Source of the DNA: Xylocopa sonorina
Taxonomy: Eukaryota > Arthropoda > Insecta > Hymenoptera > Apidae
Assembly (NCBI RefSeq): GCF_050948175.1
Contig: NW_027490116.1
Coordinates: forward strand, 1,302,001 to 1,366,000
Direction: 5' to 3'
Length of the DNA stretch: 64,000 nucleotides
A program made the position numbers and the translations under genes. Below the pieces are notes generated by a model. That model made no database searches. It saw only the letters and a program-made list of their open reading frames with translations, and was not told the origin of the DNA. This document shows positions 54,431 to 64,000 of this stretch, one piece after another. Position 1 is the stretch's first letter. Each line of letters begins with the position of its first letter.

Positions 54431-55793
54431 TGTTACGTCCGGCGAAACTATTTTCCGTTGCTCCGGAGGCTTTACAACACGATCCTATATTTCGGTAATT
54501 CGGTCTGCGGGAACGCGTTAAGACCGGGTCCGACAATTTCGGCTGACGCGACACTAGCGAAAACACTCGCGATAATAAGGGAATGACCCTAGCTTTCGAT
54601 GACTTCTCTCTCGATTTGTACGTAGAAACGGCGTGGAGTATCGTTCGCTGGGATCGTAGCGGATTTCGTTCTGTTGGCTGCTACAGAAATCTCGATCAGT
54701 CGCCAGCGAAGACGAGGACGGCGGTCGGAATTCAGCGATGATGCTGAATGTGGCAGAATCGGCGTGATGCGTCGTGGTGTCTGGATTGGAGGCGTCGACG
54801 GTCGCTTCGAAAAGCGGCGTCTGGACTGGTGCGAAGGCAGGTCGCTGGTATACGACGACTCTCGGAACACCCTCCAAATATTCACGCACAAGTGATCGTA
54901 TGAAATTCTTCCTACTCGCACGACGCGTTCTTCGCAAACCGGAAGCACGATTCATTCACCAGGTTTTTCTGTACTTTAGACTAAGATCTGAAGGATAAGC
55001 GGCGGTCTCAACGTCACAAAGCCGATTTCTATACACCTTCAATTTGATGAAGAGCAACCCCAGTTGTATGGAAGAACCCGTGGAAGAATTCGTAGTTAAA
55101 TGTAATGTTTGAAGGAGAACTGGTATTGTTAACACTTGATAAAATTAATGGATGTGGAAATAGTAGACTTGGTAAAAGAACTTGTACTTGGATATAGTAA
55201 AAGTAAGAATAAAATATATTCTAGGTTTAAAGTATACATGAACTGGACCTCCTCGGTTCGCGGGGCGCTACGGTCGCGGAGGCTCGCGGTAGGCAGATCG
55301 CGGTCCCGCGAGTGGGGGACTCGCGGCTCGTGGAGGGGCTAGCGGCGCATGCCGCTGGCCGGACGCATCTTACTTAGTGTAACTTAGATCTAGGAACTCT
55401 TATATATGCGTCATGATATGGTATGTATGTCCTAGCTTAGAAGTAATATATAGGTTCTAGCAGATCCTGTTCCCGGAATTGGAAAATACCCCATTCAGGT
55501 GATGGGCTGCGGCTATGTCTTCCTGCAGGACGGAATCCTGGGAGCGAGGGAGATAGGGCTGCCCGTCCTTCGTGCGGGCGAGACAGGTATACTCGGTGGT
55601 GCGAGTGAGACACTGGTGCCCGGTACGAGCGAAACAGGTATACTCGGCGGTGGGAGCGAGGCAGCGGAACTCGGTCTGAGTGAGCGCGTGCAGGTATGCG
55701 CGCGCGAACTCTTCCAGTTGCTGGTTCTGCAGGCGAGTTTGGCTGGTTGCATGCGTACAGGGGTTGATGCTGGGGGTGCGAGGTGGTTCCTTT
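54431..55793 (+). mobile_element. Element A, copy 2: 1.36 kb, same polarity-switch position as copy 1
   Basis: This is a direct-orientation copy of 31,677-33,067. It starts TGTTACGTCCGG where copy 1 has TGTCACGTCCGG. It keeps 16 bp near 54,497 that copy 1 has lost. It lacks 43 bp that copy 1 retains between two GGGGACTCGCG repeats, and it has five instead of six Gs near 55,770. Similarity continues out of the element on both sides, about 150 bp of Sat174(+) to the left and about 460 bp of Sat174(-) to the right. The copied unit was therefore the whole +/A/- junction rather than a freely transposed element. No recognisable protein domain was found. Confidence 0.6.
55535..55690 (+). repeat. GC-rich imperfect short repeat in element A (copy 2)
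   Basis: This is the counterpart of the repeat in copy 1, with the same spacing in multiples of three. Here the forward frame stays open from 55,499 to 55,945 and runs on into the neighbouring satellite. In copy 1 an extra G shifts the frame near 33,045. The run into satellite argues that the frame is fortuitous or a relic rather than an intact gene. Confidence 0.65.
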
Positions 55794-58700
55794 CTAGGAA
55801 ATTACGTTCCCAGATATCTCTGTATCGAAGCTATAGAGTACTAATGCCCCTTAAAACGCCATATCGCATCTCATTTCTATGTTTCGTGATAAGATGTAAT
55901 ATTCATTGTTTAGTGTTATCTATACCTCGCATTCAATTCAAATGAATGTAAATGCGACACTTCCTTGCTAGGAAATAGCGTCTGTAGATGTATCGTCTAT
56001 GTATCGTAGAAATAGAGTTCTAAAGCTTCTTAAAACACGATATCGCATCTCATTTCTATGATTCATGATAAGATATAATATTCATTGCGAAGTGTCATGT
56101 ATACCTCGTATTCACTTGAAAGAATGTAAATGCGACTCTCCCTTGCTAGGAAGTAGAATTTGCAGATGTCTACGTATCGAAGCTATAGAGTTCTAATGCT
56201 TCTTAAAACGCGATATCGCATCTTATTTCTATGTCTCATGATAAGATATAATATTCATTGTGGAGTGTTATGAATACCTCATATCCGCCTCAAAGGAATG
56301 TAAATGCGACACTTCCTTGCTAGGAAATACGGTTTGCAGATGTCTACGTACCGTAGCGATAGTGTTCTAATGCTTCTCAAAGCGCGATATCGCATCTCAT
56401 TTCCATGTTTCACGATAGGATATAATTTTCATTGTGCAGTGTTATGTAAACCTCGTATTCACTTAAAAAGAGTGTAAATGCGACACTTCCTTGTTAGGTA
56501 GTTGCGTATGAAGTAGTCTACGTATCGTAGAAATAAAGTTCTAATGCTTCTCAAAATGCGATATCGCATCTCATTTCTATGTCTCATGATGAGATATAAT
56601 ATCCATTGCGGAGTGGCATGTATACCTCGCATACACTTCAAATGAATGTAAATGCGACACATCCTTGCTAGGAAATGGCGTTTGCAGATGTCTACGTATC
56701 GAAGCAATGAATTTCTAATGCTTCTTAAAACGCGGTAGCGCATCCCATTTCTATGTCTCATGATAAGGTATAATATTCATTGCGAAGTGTTACGTATTCC
56801 TCGTCTACACCTCAAATGAATGTAAATGCGACACTTCCCTGCTAGGAAATAGCGCTTGCAGATGTTTACGTATCGAAGCAATAGAGTTCTAATGCTTCTT
56901 ATATCGCGATATCGCATCTAATTTCTATGTTTCATGATAAGATATAGTATTCATTGCGAAGTGTCATGTATAGCTGGCATACACTTCAAAAGAATGTAGA
57001 GGCGTCACTTCCTTGCTAGGGGATAGCGTTTGCAGATGTCTACATATCGAAGCAACACAGTTGTTATGCTTCTTAAATCGAGATATCGCATCTCATTTCT
57101 ATGATCCATGATAACGTATAATATACATTGCGAAGTGTTATGTATTCCTCGTATACACTTCAAATGAATGTAAATGCGACACTTCCTTGCTAGGAAATTG
57201 CGTTTGCAGATCTCTACGTATCGAAGCAATAGAGTCCTAGTGCTTCTTAAAACGCGATATCGCATCTCATTTCTTTGTCTCGTGATAAGATATAGTATTC
57301 ATTGCGAAGTGTTATGTATTCCTCGCCTACACTTCAAATGAATGTAAATGTGACACTTCCTCTCTGGGAAATAGCGTTTGCATACGTCTTCGTATCGACG
57401 CAATAGAGCTTTAATGCTTCTTAAATCGCGATATGGCATCTCATTTCTATGTTTCATGATAAGATATAATATTCATTGCGAAGTGCCATGTATACCTCGC
57501 ATACACTTCTATTGAATGTACATGCGACACTTCCTTGCTAGGAAATAGCGTTTGCAGATGTCTACGTATCGAAGCAATAGAATTCTAATGCTTCTTAAAT
57601 CGCCTTATCGCATCTCATTTCCTTGTTTCATGATAAGATATAATATTCATTGTGGAGTGTTATGTATACCTCGTATTCACTTCAAAAGAATGTAAACGCG
57701 ACACTTCCTTGCCAAGAAATAGTGTTTGCAGATGTCAACGTATCGCAGCATCAGAGTTCTAATGCTTCTCAAAACGCGATATCGCTACTCTTTACCATGT
57801 TTCATGATAATATATAGTATTCATTGTGGAGTGTTATGTGTACATCGTATTCACTTCAAAAGAATGTAAATGCGACACATCCCTGCTGGGAAATAGCGTT
57901 TGCAGATGTCTACGTATCGAAGCAATAGATTTCTAAAGCTTGCTAATTCGCGATATTGCATCACATATCTATGTTTCAAGATAATATATAATATTCATTG
58001 CGAAGTGTCATGAATACCTCGCATACACTTCAAATGAATGTGAATGCGACAGTTCCTTGCCACGGAATAGCGTTTGCAGATGTCTACGTATCGAAGCAAT
58101 AGAATTCTAATGCTTCTTAATACGTCATATCGCATTTCATTTCTATGTTACATGACAAGATATAGTATTCATTGCGAAGTGTCATGTATGCCTCGTATTC
58201 CTTTCAAAAGAATGTAAATGCGACACTTCCTTGTTAGGGATAGCGTTAGCAGATGTCCACGTATCGAAGCAATAGAGTTCCAATGCTTCCTATATTGCGA
58301 TATCGCACCTCATTTCTATGTTTCATGATAAGATATAATATTCATTGCGAAGTGTCACGTATTCCTCGTATTCCTTTCAAAATAATGTAAATGCGACACT
58401 TCCCTGCTAGGAAATAGCGTTTGCAGATGTTTACGTATCGTAGCAATAGGGTTCTAATGTTTCTTAAAACGCGATATCGCATCTCACTTCTATGTTTCAT
58501 GATAAGATATAATATTCATTGCGAAGTGTCATGTATACCTCGTGTTCACTTCAAAAAAATGTAAATGCGACACTTCCCTGCTAGGAAATAGCGTTTGCAG
58601 ATGTCTACCTATCGTAGCAATAGAGTTCTAATGCTTCTTAAAACGAGATTTCGCATTTCATTTCTACGTTTCTTGAGAAGATATAATATTCATTATGGAG

Positions 58701-61335
58701 TGTTATGTATACCTCGTACTCGCTTCAAAAGAATGTAAATGCGACCCTTCCATGCTAGGAAAAAGCGTTTGCAGATGTCTACGTATCGTAGCAATAGAGT
58801 TCTAATGCTTCTTAAAACGAGATGTCGCATTTCATTTCTATGTTCGTGATAAGATATAATATTCATTGTGGAGTGTTATGTATACCTCATGTTCACTTCA
58901 AAAGAATGTAAATGCGACACTTCCATGCTGGGAAGTAGCGTTTGCAGATGTCTACGTATCGTAGCATTGGGGTTCTAATGCTTCTTGGAACGCGATATCG
59001 CATCTCACTTCTATGTTCCATGATAAGATATAATATTCATTGCGAAGTGTCATGTATACCTCGTATTCACTTCAAAAGAATGTAAATGCGACACTTCCTT
59101 GCTAGGAAATAGCGTTTCCAGATATCTACGTATCGAAGCAATAGAGTTCTAATGCTTCTTAGAACGCGATATCGCATCTCACTTCTATGTTTCATGATAA
59201 GATATAATATTCATTGCGAAGTGTCATGTATACCTCGTATTCACTTCAAAAGAATGTAAATGCGACACTTCCTTGCTAGGAAATAGCGTTCCCAGATGAC
59301 AACGTATCGAAAGAATAGAGTTCTAATACTTCTTAAAACGAGATGTCGCATCTCATTTCTATGTTTCGTGATAAGATATAATATCGATTGCGAAGTTTCA
59401 TGCATACCTCGTATTCACTTCAATGGAATATAAATGCGACACTTCCATGCTAGGAAATAGCGTTTGCAGATGTCTACGTATCGTAGCAAGGCAGTTCTAA
59501 TGCTTCTTAAAACGAGATGTCGCATTTCATTTCTATGTTTCATGATTAGACATAATATTCATTGCGAAGTGTCATGTATACCTCGTATTCACTTCAACAG
59601 AATGTAAATGCGACACTTCCTTGCTAGGAAATGCGTTTCCGGATGTCTACGTTTCGAAGCAAATGTTTTGAAATGCTCCTTAAAACGCGATATCGCATCT
59701 CACTTCTATGCTTCATGATAAGATATAATATTCATTGCAAAGTGTCATGTATACCTCGTATTCACTTCAAAAGAATGTAAATGCCACACTTCCTTGCTAG
59801 GAAATAGCGTTTCCAGATGCCTCCGTAACGAAGCACTAGAATTGTAATGCTTCTTAAAACGCGATATAGCATCTCAGTTATATGTTTCACCATAAGATAT
59901 AATATTCTTTGCGATATGTTACGTATAACTCGTCTACACTTCAAAAGATTGTAAATTCCACACTTCCTTGCTAGGAAATAGCGTTTCCACATGTCCACGT
60001 ATCGAAGCAATAGAGTTGTAATGCTTCCTTAAACTCGATATCGCATCTCAATTCTATGTACCATGATAGGAAATAATATTCATTGCGAAGTGTAATGTAC
60101 ACCTCCTCTACACATCAAAGGAATGTAAATGCCACACTTCCTTGCTAGGAAATAGCGTTTCCACATGTCTACGTATAGAAGCATTAGTGTTGTAATGCTC
60201 CTTAAATCGCGATATCGCATCGCATTTCTATGTTTCATAATAAGATATAATATTAATTGCGAAGTGCTATCTATACCTCGTTGCACTTCAAAAGAATGTA
60301 AATGCCACACTTCCTTGCTAGGAAATAGCGTTTCCAGATGCCTCCGTAACGAAGCACTAGAATTGTAATGCTTCTTAAAACGCGATATAGCATCTCAGTT
60401 ATATGTTTCACCATAAGATATAATATTCTTTGCGATATGTTACGTATAACTCGTCTACACTTCAAAAGATTGTAAATTCCACACTTCCTTGCTAGGAAAT
60501 AGCGTTTCCACATGTCCACGTATCGAAGCAATAGAGTTGTAATGCTTCTTTAAACTCGATATCGCATCTCAATTCTATGTACCATGATAGGAAATAATAT
60601 TCATTGCGAAGTGTAATGTACACCTCCTCTACACATCAAAGGAATGTAAATGCCACACTTCCTTGCTAGGAAATAGCGTTTCCACATGTCTACGCATAGA
60701 AGCATTAGTGTTGTAATGCTCCTTAAATCGCGATATCGCATCGCATTTCTATGTTTCATAATAAGATATAATATTAATTGCGAAGTGCTATCTATACCTC
60801 GTTGCACTTCAAAAGAATGTAAATGCCACACTTCCTTGCTAGGAAATAGCGTTTCCAGATGTCTACGTACCGAAGCAATAGAGTTGTAACGCTTCTTAAA
60901 ACGCGATATCGCATGCCATTTCTATGTCTCATGATATGATACAAGATTCATTACGAAGTGTTATTAATACCTCGCCTACAATTCAAAAGAATTTAAATGC
61001 CACACTTCCTTGCTAGGAAATGCGTTTCCAGTTGTCTACGTATCGAAGGAATAGAGTTCTAATGCTTCTTAAAACGCGATAACGCATCTCATTTCTATGT
61101 TTCATGATACAATATAATATTCATTGCGAAGTGCTATGTATACCTCGTCTACACTTCAAAGGAATGTGAATGCCACACTTCCTTGCTAGGAAATGCGTTC
61201 TCAGATATCTACGTATCGAAGCATTAGAGTTCTAGTGCTTCTAAAACGCAATATCGCACCTCATTTCTGGGTTTCAAGATAGGTTATAATATTCATTGCG
61301 AAGTATTATGTATATCTCGACTACACTTCCAAAGA
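55794..61335 (-). repeat. Sat174 satellite array, block 4 (- orientation)
   Basis: About 32 monomers in reverse orientation lie between element A copy 2 and element B copy 2. The array starts with the same aberrant monomers as block 2, including ATGTATCGTCTATGTATCGTAG, GCGACTCTCCC and ATGTCTCATGATAAG. It also carries block-2 private variants in the same order: TAGCTGGCATAC at 56,971, AAAGCTTGCTAATTCG at 57,935 and AATACGTCATATCGC at 58,119. Toward element B the monomers gain TGCCACACTTCC and TTTCCAGATG variants seen elsewhere only beside B copy 1. This is the edge-most array and among the most divergent. Confidence 0.95.
59764..60805 (-). repeat. Tandem 521-bp (3-monomer) duplication
   Basis: Two adjacent units begin at about 59,764 and 60,285. 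The tag CTCCGTAACGAAGCAC occurs at 59,821 and 60,342, exactly 521 bp apart. Only a few differences are visible, for example GCTTCCTTAAAC against GCTTCTTTAAAC and TCTACGTATAG against TCTACGCATAG. This is a local, recent duplication in an otherwise old and divergent array. Confidence 0.9.
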
Positions 61336-61677
61336 TACTACCCGGTAATTTGCGGCGTGTTGCGTAGTTTCCCGTAGCCCTTGTTAGTTAAACCCACGTC
61401 GAGACCATAAATAAACATGCCGTGACTTCAGTATCTCGCGACCTGAGTGTGTGTACTTGGCTAGACGTAGTCGAGAGGAGGAGCATTTCGATGTTTCAAG
61501 GGTTGACCGCCCCAGGATTCCCGGGGTCGTGTAGCCTATCGCTTTGCTACTTTCTGAGCAGCTGGCGCCCAAGAAAAGTTGTACGTGAGCGGATACCTAG
61601 GAACGATAAGTCGCTTTAGATTAAAATACGTTTTACACCTTAAAGCATTTAGATAATTAACCCCTTCGAGCTTCCCT
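61336..61677. mobile_element. Element B, copy 2: satellite-to-arm boundary
   Basis: This is a 342-bp copy of 51,261-51,602 with no net length change. It carries the same TGGCGCCCAA match (61,563-61,572). On its left, the roughly 150 bp of Sat174(-) also match the left flank of copy 1, including CTAGTGCTTCTAAAACGC and CTGGGTTTCAAGATAG. On its right, the sequence continues as GACTTACTATATATAGG into AT-rich DNA instead of satellite. The shared part stops exactly at CTTCCCT. This copy may keep the original right-hand junction, and copy 1 a derived one. Its identity as a retroelement fragment is unproven. Confidence 0.55.
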
Positions 61678-61925
61678 GACTTACTATATATAGGTTTCCG
61701 TCACAACTAATAGGAACCATCACTTTACATAGATATATAGAACACACATAGTTTTAAACGTAGAACTGAGAATTTGAGAACTTACTTTGAAACGTTAGTA
61801 GTGAGAAATTCCATCGGATTTCATAGAAATTCAGAACTTACTTGCTATGAGACATAGGCAGATAAGGGCCATCGCGTTGCTTAAAACTTTAGAACTTGCT
61901 TACTTCAACAAAGATTTCTATTGGC
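61678..61925 (+). repeat. Degenerate Sat174(+) core remnants with ~57-bp spacing
   Basis: Two diverged copies of the Sat174 core lie outside the main array in + orientation. TTGAAACGTTAGTAGTGAGA to CAGAACTTACTTGC (about 61,787-61,846) and ATGAGACATAGGCAG, ATCGCGTT, TTAGAACTTGCT (about 61,848-61,901) align with ATGAAACATAGCAGTGAGATGCG, ATCGCGTT, TTAGAACTCTATTGCT. GAACTT recurs at 61,778, 61,834 and 61,892, so only about one third of a monomer is repeated. These look like old, eroded satellite. Confidence 0.55.
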
Positions 61926-62640
61926 TTCGTCCGTTCTTTTAGAAGAATTTTTGATAAACCACATACTTTTCACGCTTCTGATATCTTTGAAAGTTCGCGA
62001 GATGTAATCGTTTAAGTTTTAAAATGATTACTTAGTGTGGATTATTATTTAGTAACTCGCTCATAAACGAGTCTGCATAGGATTTAATCCATAAGTTTTT
62101 AAGCCTGGAATTTATGCAGTTATTTGTTATTCACTTATTGCTCAAACGACAAAGATTCTGACCACTTCAAAATGGTTGACTTTCATCAATTTTCTTAAAA
62201 ATTGAAATACTGCCCAACTGCTTGCATTAAAGACTGTAATTAAAGCTTTCGAATCATTTTACCTCTTATAGGTGAATTCTGGAATTGAAATTGAATGTTT
62301 GACTTTTCTAGCTCCTGTTTAGACATCTTTCTATTGGAATGTTCAAGTATTTTTCATATTCGTAATTATTAAAAATGTTTTACTTGATTCTTTTATTTAA
62401 TATTTAGAATTTTCTAAGAAATATTTTTTATCGTAATGAACTATATAATTGCAATTATAATTCTTTATGAAGTAATAATAACAGAAAGGTATGTATCCAT
62501 TCTTGTAGTTTTGTAAAGAGTATTTAATCTTACTATCTAAAATGAAACATTGAGATCTGTTTACAATCTAATGGAATTTAATTACCTTTCGATTCAAATT
62601 CACAATGATAATCTTCCATAGTTCAACAATTTTGTGAGCT
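61926..62640. other. AT-rich intergenic DNA without recognisable features
   Basis: This is single-copy-looking AT-rich sequence with many short homopolymer runs. It contains no ORF of note, no Sat174 similarity, no tRNA-like or rRNA-like sequence and no clear transposon end. It separates the satellite edge from the candidate gene that follows and probably includes that gene's upstream region. Confidence 0.6.
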
Positions 62641-62667
62641 GTCCTCAGGAATCCGCAGCTCTGTACT

Positions 62668-62674
62668 TATAAAA
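62668..62674 (+). promoter_or_regulatory. TATA box candidate upstream of spliced gene
   Basis: TATAAAA is a perfect core-promoter match. Transcription would be expected to start about 30 bp downstream, near 62,698. That leaves a 5'UTR exon of about 110 nt before the GTAAGT donor at 62,807. AT-rich context makes chance matches common, so support comes mainly from the downstream splice signals. Confidence 0.35.
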
Positions 62675-62806
62675 TGAGCGACACAAAGAACAGCCTAACC
62701 AAACGTATTCGAACCGATTTTTCAATACTAATCTTATCATGTTTAACTTATGCTGCAAACTATTGAAATGCCCTTCGACAAGTGTTTATTCACAGTGAAG
62801 TAAACG

Positions 62807-62922
62807 GTAAGTATTACGCCTTCCACCACTGTTTACAATACGTATGTTTCATTTACTATCAAAACCGTGAGTATTATCGCCTTTCTTTACTCTTTGTAAC
62901 CTTCAATGCCTTCATGTTACAG
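62807..62922 (+). other. Candidate 5'UTR intron (GTAAGT...TTACAG, 116 bp)
   Basis: The donor is G|GTAAGTATT and the acceptor is CCTTCATGTTACAG|AT. The length is typical of short insect introns. The sequence reads open in one frame, giving a 68-codon shadow ORF from a GTG at 62,782. The strong donor and the placement just before the ATG at 62,943 favour a spliced leader over that ORF. Confidence 0.4.
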
Positions 62923-62942
62923 ATCGTTAAACTTGCTTTAAA

Positions 62943-63684
62943 ATGCTCTATCGTATTACGGAAGAATGGACATACCAATTCATTTTAAAAAATGAAGGTA
63001 ACCTTCATATGTCCAACATAACTCCACTTACAAAAAAACTATTTTCATCAACGGATGGCCCCTTTGTACTGTGCAATTATATGTTAGCAAAAACTTCTAT
63101 GAAACTTATAGTTTCGTGGATATCTGAGGTGCTAATTATTACTGCTCCACCCTGTATATTGTTATGGATGTGTCCAACAAGGCAACGATGAACAGAGTTA
63201 AATTTAATATTATGATGTTTATTATTTTACTTATAGTATATTTGTTTTTCTGAAATTTTGCCAAAAAACAATGTTCACGATGTCGACAGATGAATATATT
63301 TGCCTTAGAATTACAAGAGCCAACAATTTCGAAAGTAGAATATTACTTTACTTCGCTAACCGAATCATTGCAAACGTTAAGTAAAGTGCGTGCCTTTCAA
63401 AACAGTCAGATGCAAATTACGATACAACGTTTCGAAGAAATGGTACGTGCCACTGTTTTTTAATTTCCGTTTATTTAATCAAAGGAAATTTAATTGAAAT
63501 ATCCGCAAAATTTGAGGACAAAAAGTTTTTGTAATTTTACGCAACATATATGATGGTGATAAAGGATAAGTATACGGAACTGAAAATGGAAAGTAGCGAG
63601 CAGAAAAAGAAACTGATGGAGCTACAAAGTAGATTGATACATCCGTCAAATGATGATTCTAGGTTAATAAAATCTGTTAATTAA
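62943..63684 (+). CDS. Small spliced coiled-coil protein of unknown function (gene model)
   Basis: The proposed coding exons are 62,943-62,997, 63,309-63,442 and 63,565-63,684. The introns are 62,998-63,308 (GTAACC...TGCCTTAG) and 63,443-63,564 (GTACGT...GATAAAG). Phases agree at both joins (phase 1, then phase 0) and the spliced frame is open for 102 codons to TAA at 63,682. The ATG has an AAAATGC context and follows the candidate leader intron by 20 nt. The middle exon encodes a heptad-like stretch around YYFTSLTESLQTLSKV and QITIQRFEEM. The last exon is charged and coiled-coil-like, around ELKMESSEQKKKLMELQ. There is no signal peptide or membrane segment. I do not recognise the family. The first donor and last acceptor are weak. 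Without the first splice, the initial frame would run to 63,191 as an 82-residue ORF. Further 3' exons are possible. Confidence 0.35.
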
Positions 63685-64000
63685 AGAACTATTGCAAAAA
63701 TCAAGTATAATCAATATTACTTCTGCTCAAAGGCTATAATAGAATTGGACCGAAATGGGTACAAAACCGGCAATTATATCTATACGTTCTATTCTATGCA
63801 AAGGCAAATATTTCAAAGAGAGAAGATGTGTTACTTACAAATTACTTATGTTCCTAGATATCTCACTAATTTAGGCTTCTTGTCTTGCAGAACTTATCAT
63901 TCATGTAACATGTAAAGGGGTCGAAGAATAGTAAAAGATTTTTAAATTTCATAGCCTCACTTGATCCGTCGATTGGATCACGTAAAATATCGGACATTAA
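63685..64000 (+). other. Possible downstream exon region, unresolved
   Basis: A strong splice-acceptor-like tract, TTAGGCTTCTTGTCTTGCAG, ends at 63,890, and a weaker one, TTACTTCTGCTCAAAG, ends at 63,732. Two different forward frames stay open for more than 120 nt between them; one runs from 63,685 to 63,915. I could not find a donor that joins the preceding exon to these acceptors with a convincing frame. The AATAAA at 63,666-63,671 could serve as a poly(A) signal, which would end the gene here. The window stops before this can be settled. Confidence 0.2.

Noticed and set aside
59762..60889. Pairs of 67-86-codon ORFs at 59,762-60,010/60,271-60,531 and 60,165-60,368/60,686-60,889
   Set aside because: They are duplicates created by the 521-bp tandem duplication. 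Opposite-strand ORFs overlap each other and consist of translated satellite.
62673..62765. 30-codon ORF starting ATGAGCGAC just after the TATA box
   Set aside because: It overlaps the TATAAAA itself, so it would lie at or upstream of the transcription start. It stops at TGA and has no good donor to extend it.
63130..63170. Transposon-end-like CTCCACCCTGTATA
   Set aside because: It resembles the terminal sequence of some mariner-like elements, but I found no inverted partner or TA target duplication nearby.

Overview
The window is almost entirely eukaryotic satellite DNA. About 58 kb of the first 61.3 kb is one 174-bp tandem repeat, called Sat174 here. Low GC, short candidate introns and a TATA-type gene start at the right edge suggest an insect, possibly a hymenopteran. 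That assignment is inference, because no diagnostic gene is present. I saw no prokaryotic operons, rRNA, tRNA or CRISPR array.

Layout, with '+' defined by the word AAGAAGCATTAGAACT: Sat174(+) 1-31,676; element A copy 1 31,677-33,067; Sat174(-) 33,068-51,260; element B copy 1 51,261-51,602; Sat174(+) 51,603-54,430; element A copy 2 54,431-55,793; Sat174(-) 55,794-61,335; element B copy 2 61,336-61,677; degenerate (+) Sat174 remnants to about 61,925; AT-rich single-copy DNA to 64,000. Satellite polarity reverses at every A and every B. A is always flanked + / -, and B always - / +.

The unit [end of Sat(+) - A - Sat(-) - B] occurs twice in direct orientation. Private monomer variants lie in the same order in both units, so the two are paralogous copies. 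The left unit is swollen by amplification inside its (-) array, 18.2 kb against 5.5 kb. The arrays carry nested higher-order repeats. A 7-monomer step (1,218 bp) recurs in both the (+) and (-) arrays, with 11-monomer (1,914 bp), 20-monomer (3,480 bp), 2,782-bp and 7,474-bp steps above it.

A (about 1.4 kb) and B (342 bp) are non-satellite sequences of unknown identity. A has an LTR-like left tip and a GC-rich repeat spaced in multiples of three bases. B holds a 10-base match to a lysine-tRNA-type primer-binding site. Neither carries a recognisable transposase or polymerase. The only plausible host gene is a small spliced coiled-coil candidate at 62,668-63,684 with a TATAAAA box, a canonical 5'UTR intron and phase-compatible coding exons. 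Its function is not recognised. The noteworthy system here is architectural: a satellite domain whose polarity switches at two dedicated, duplicated boundary modules.
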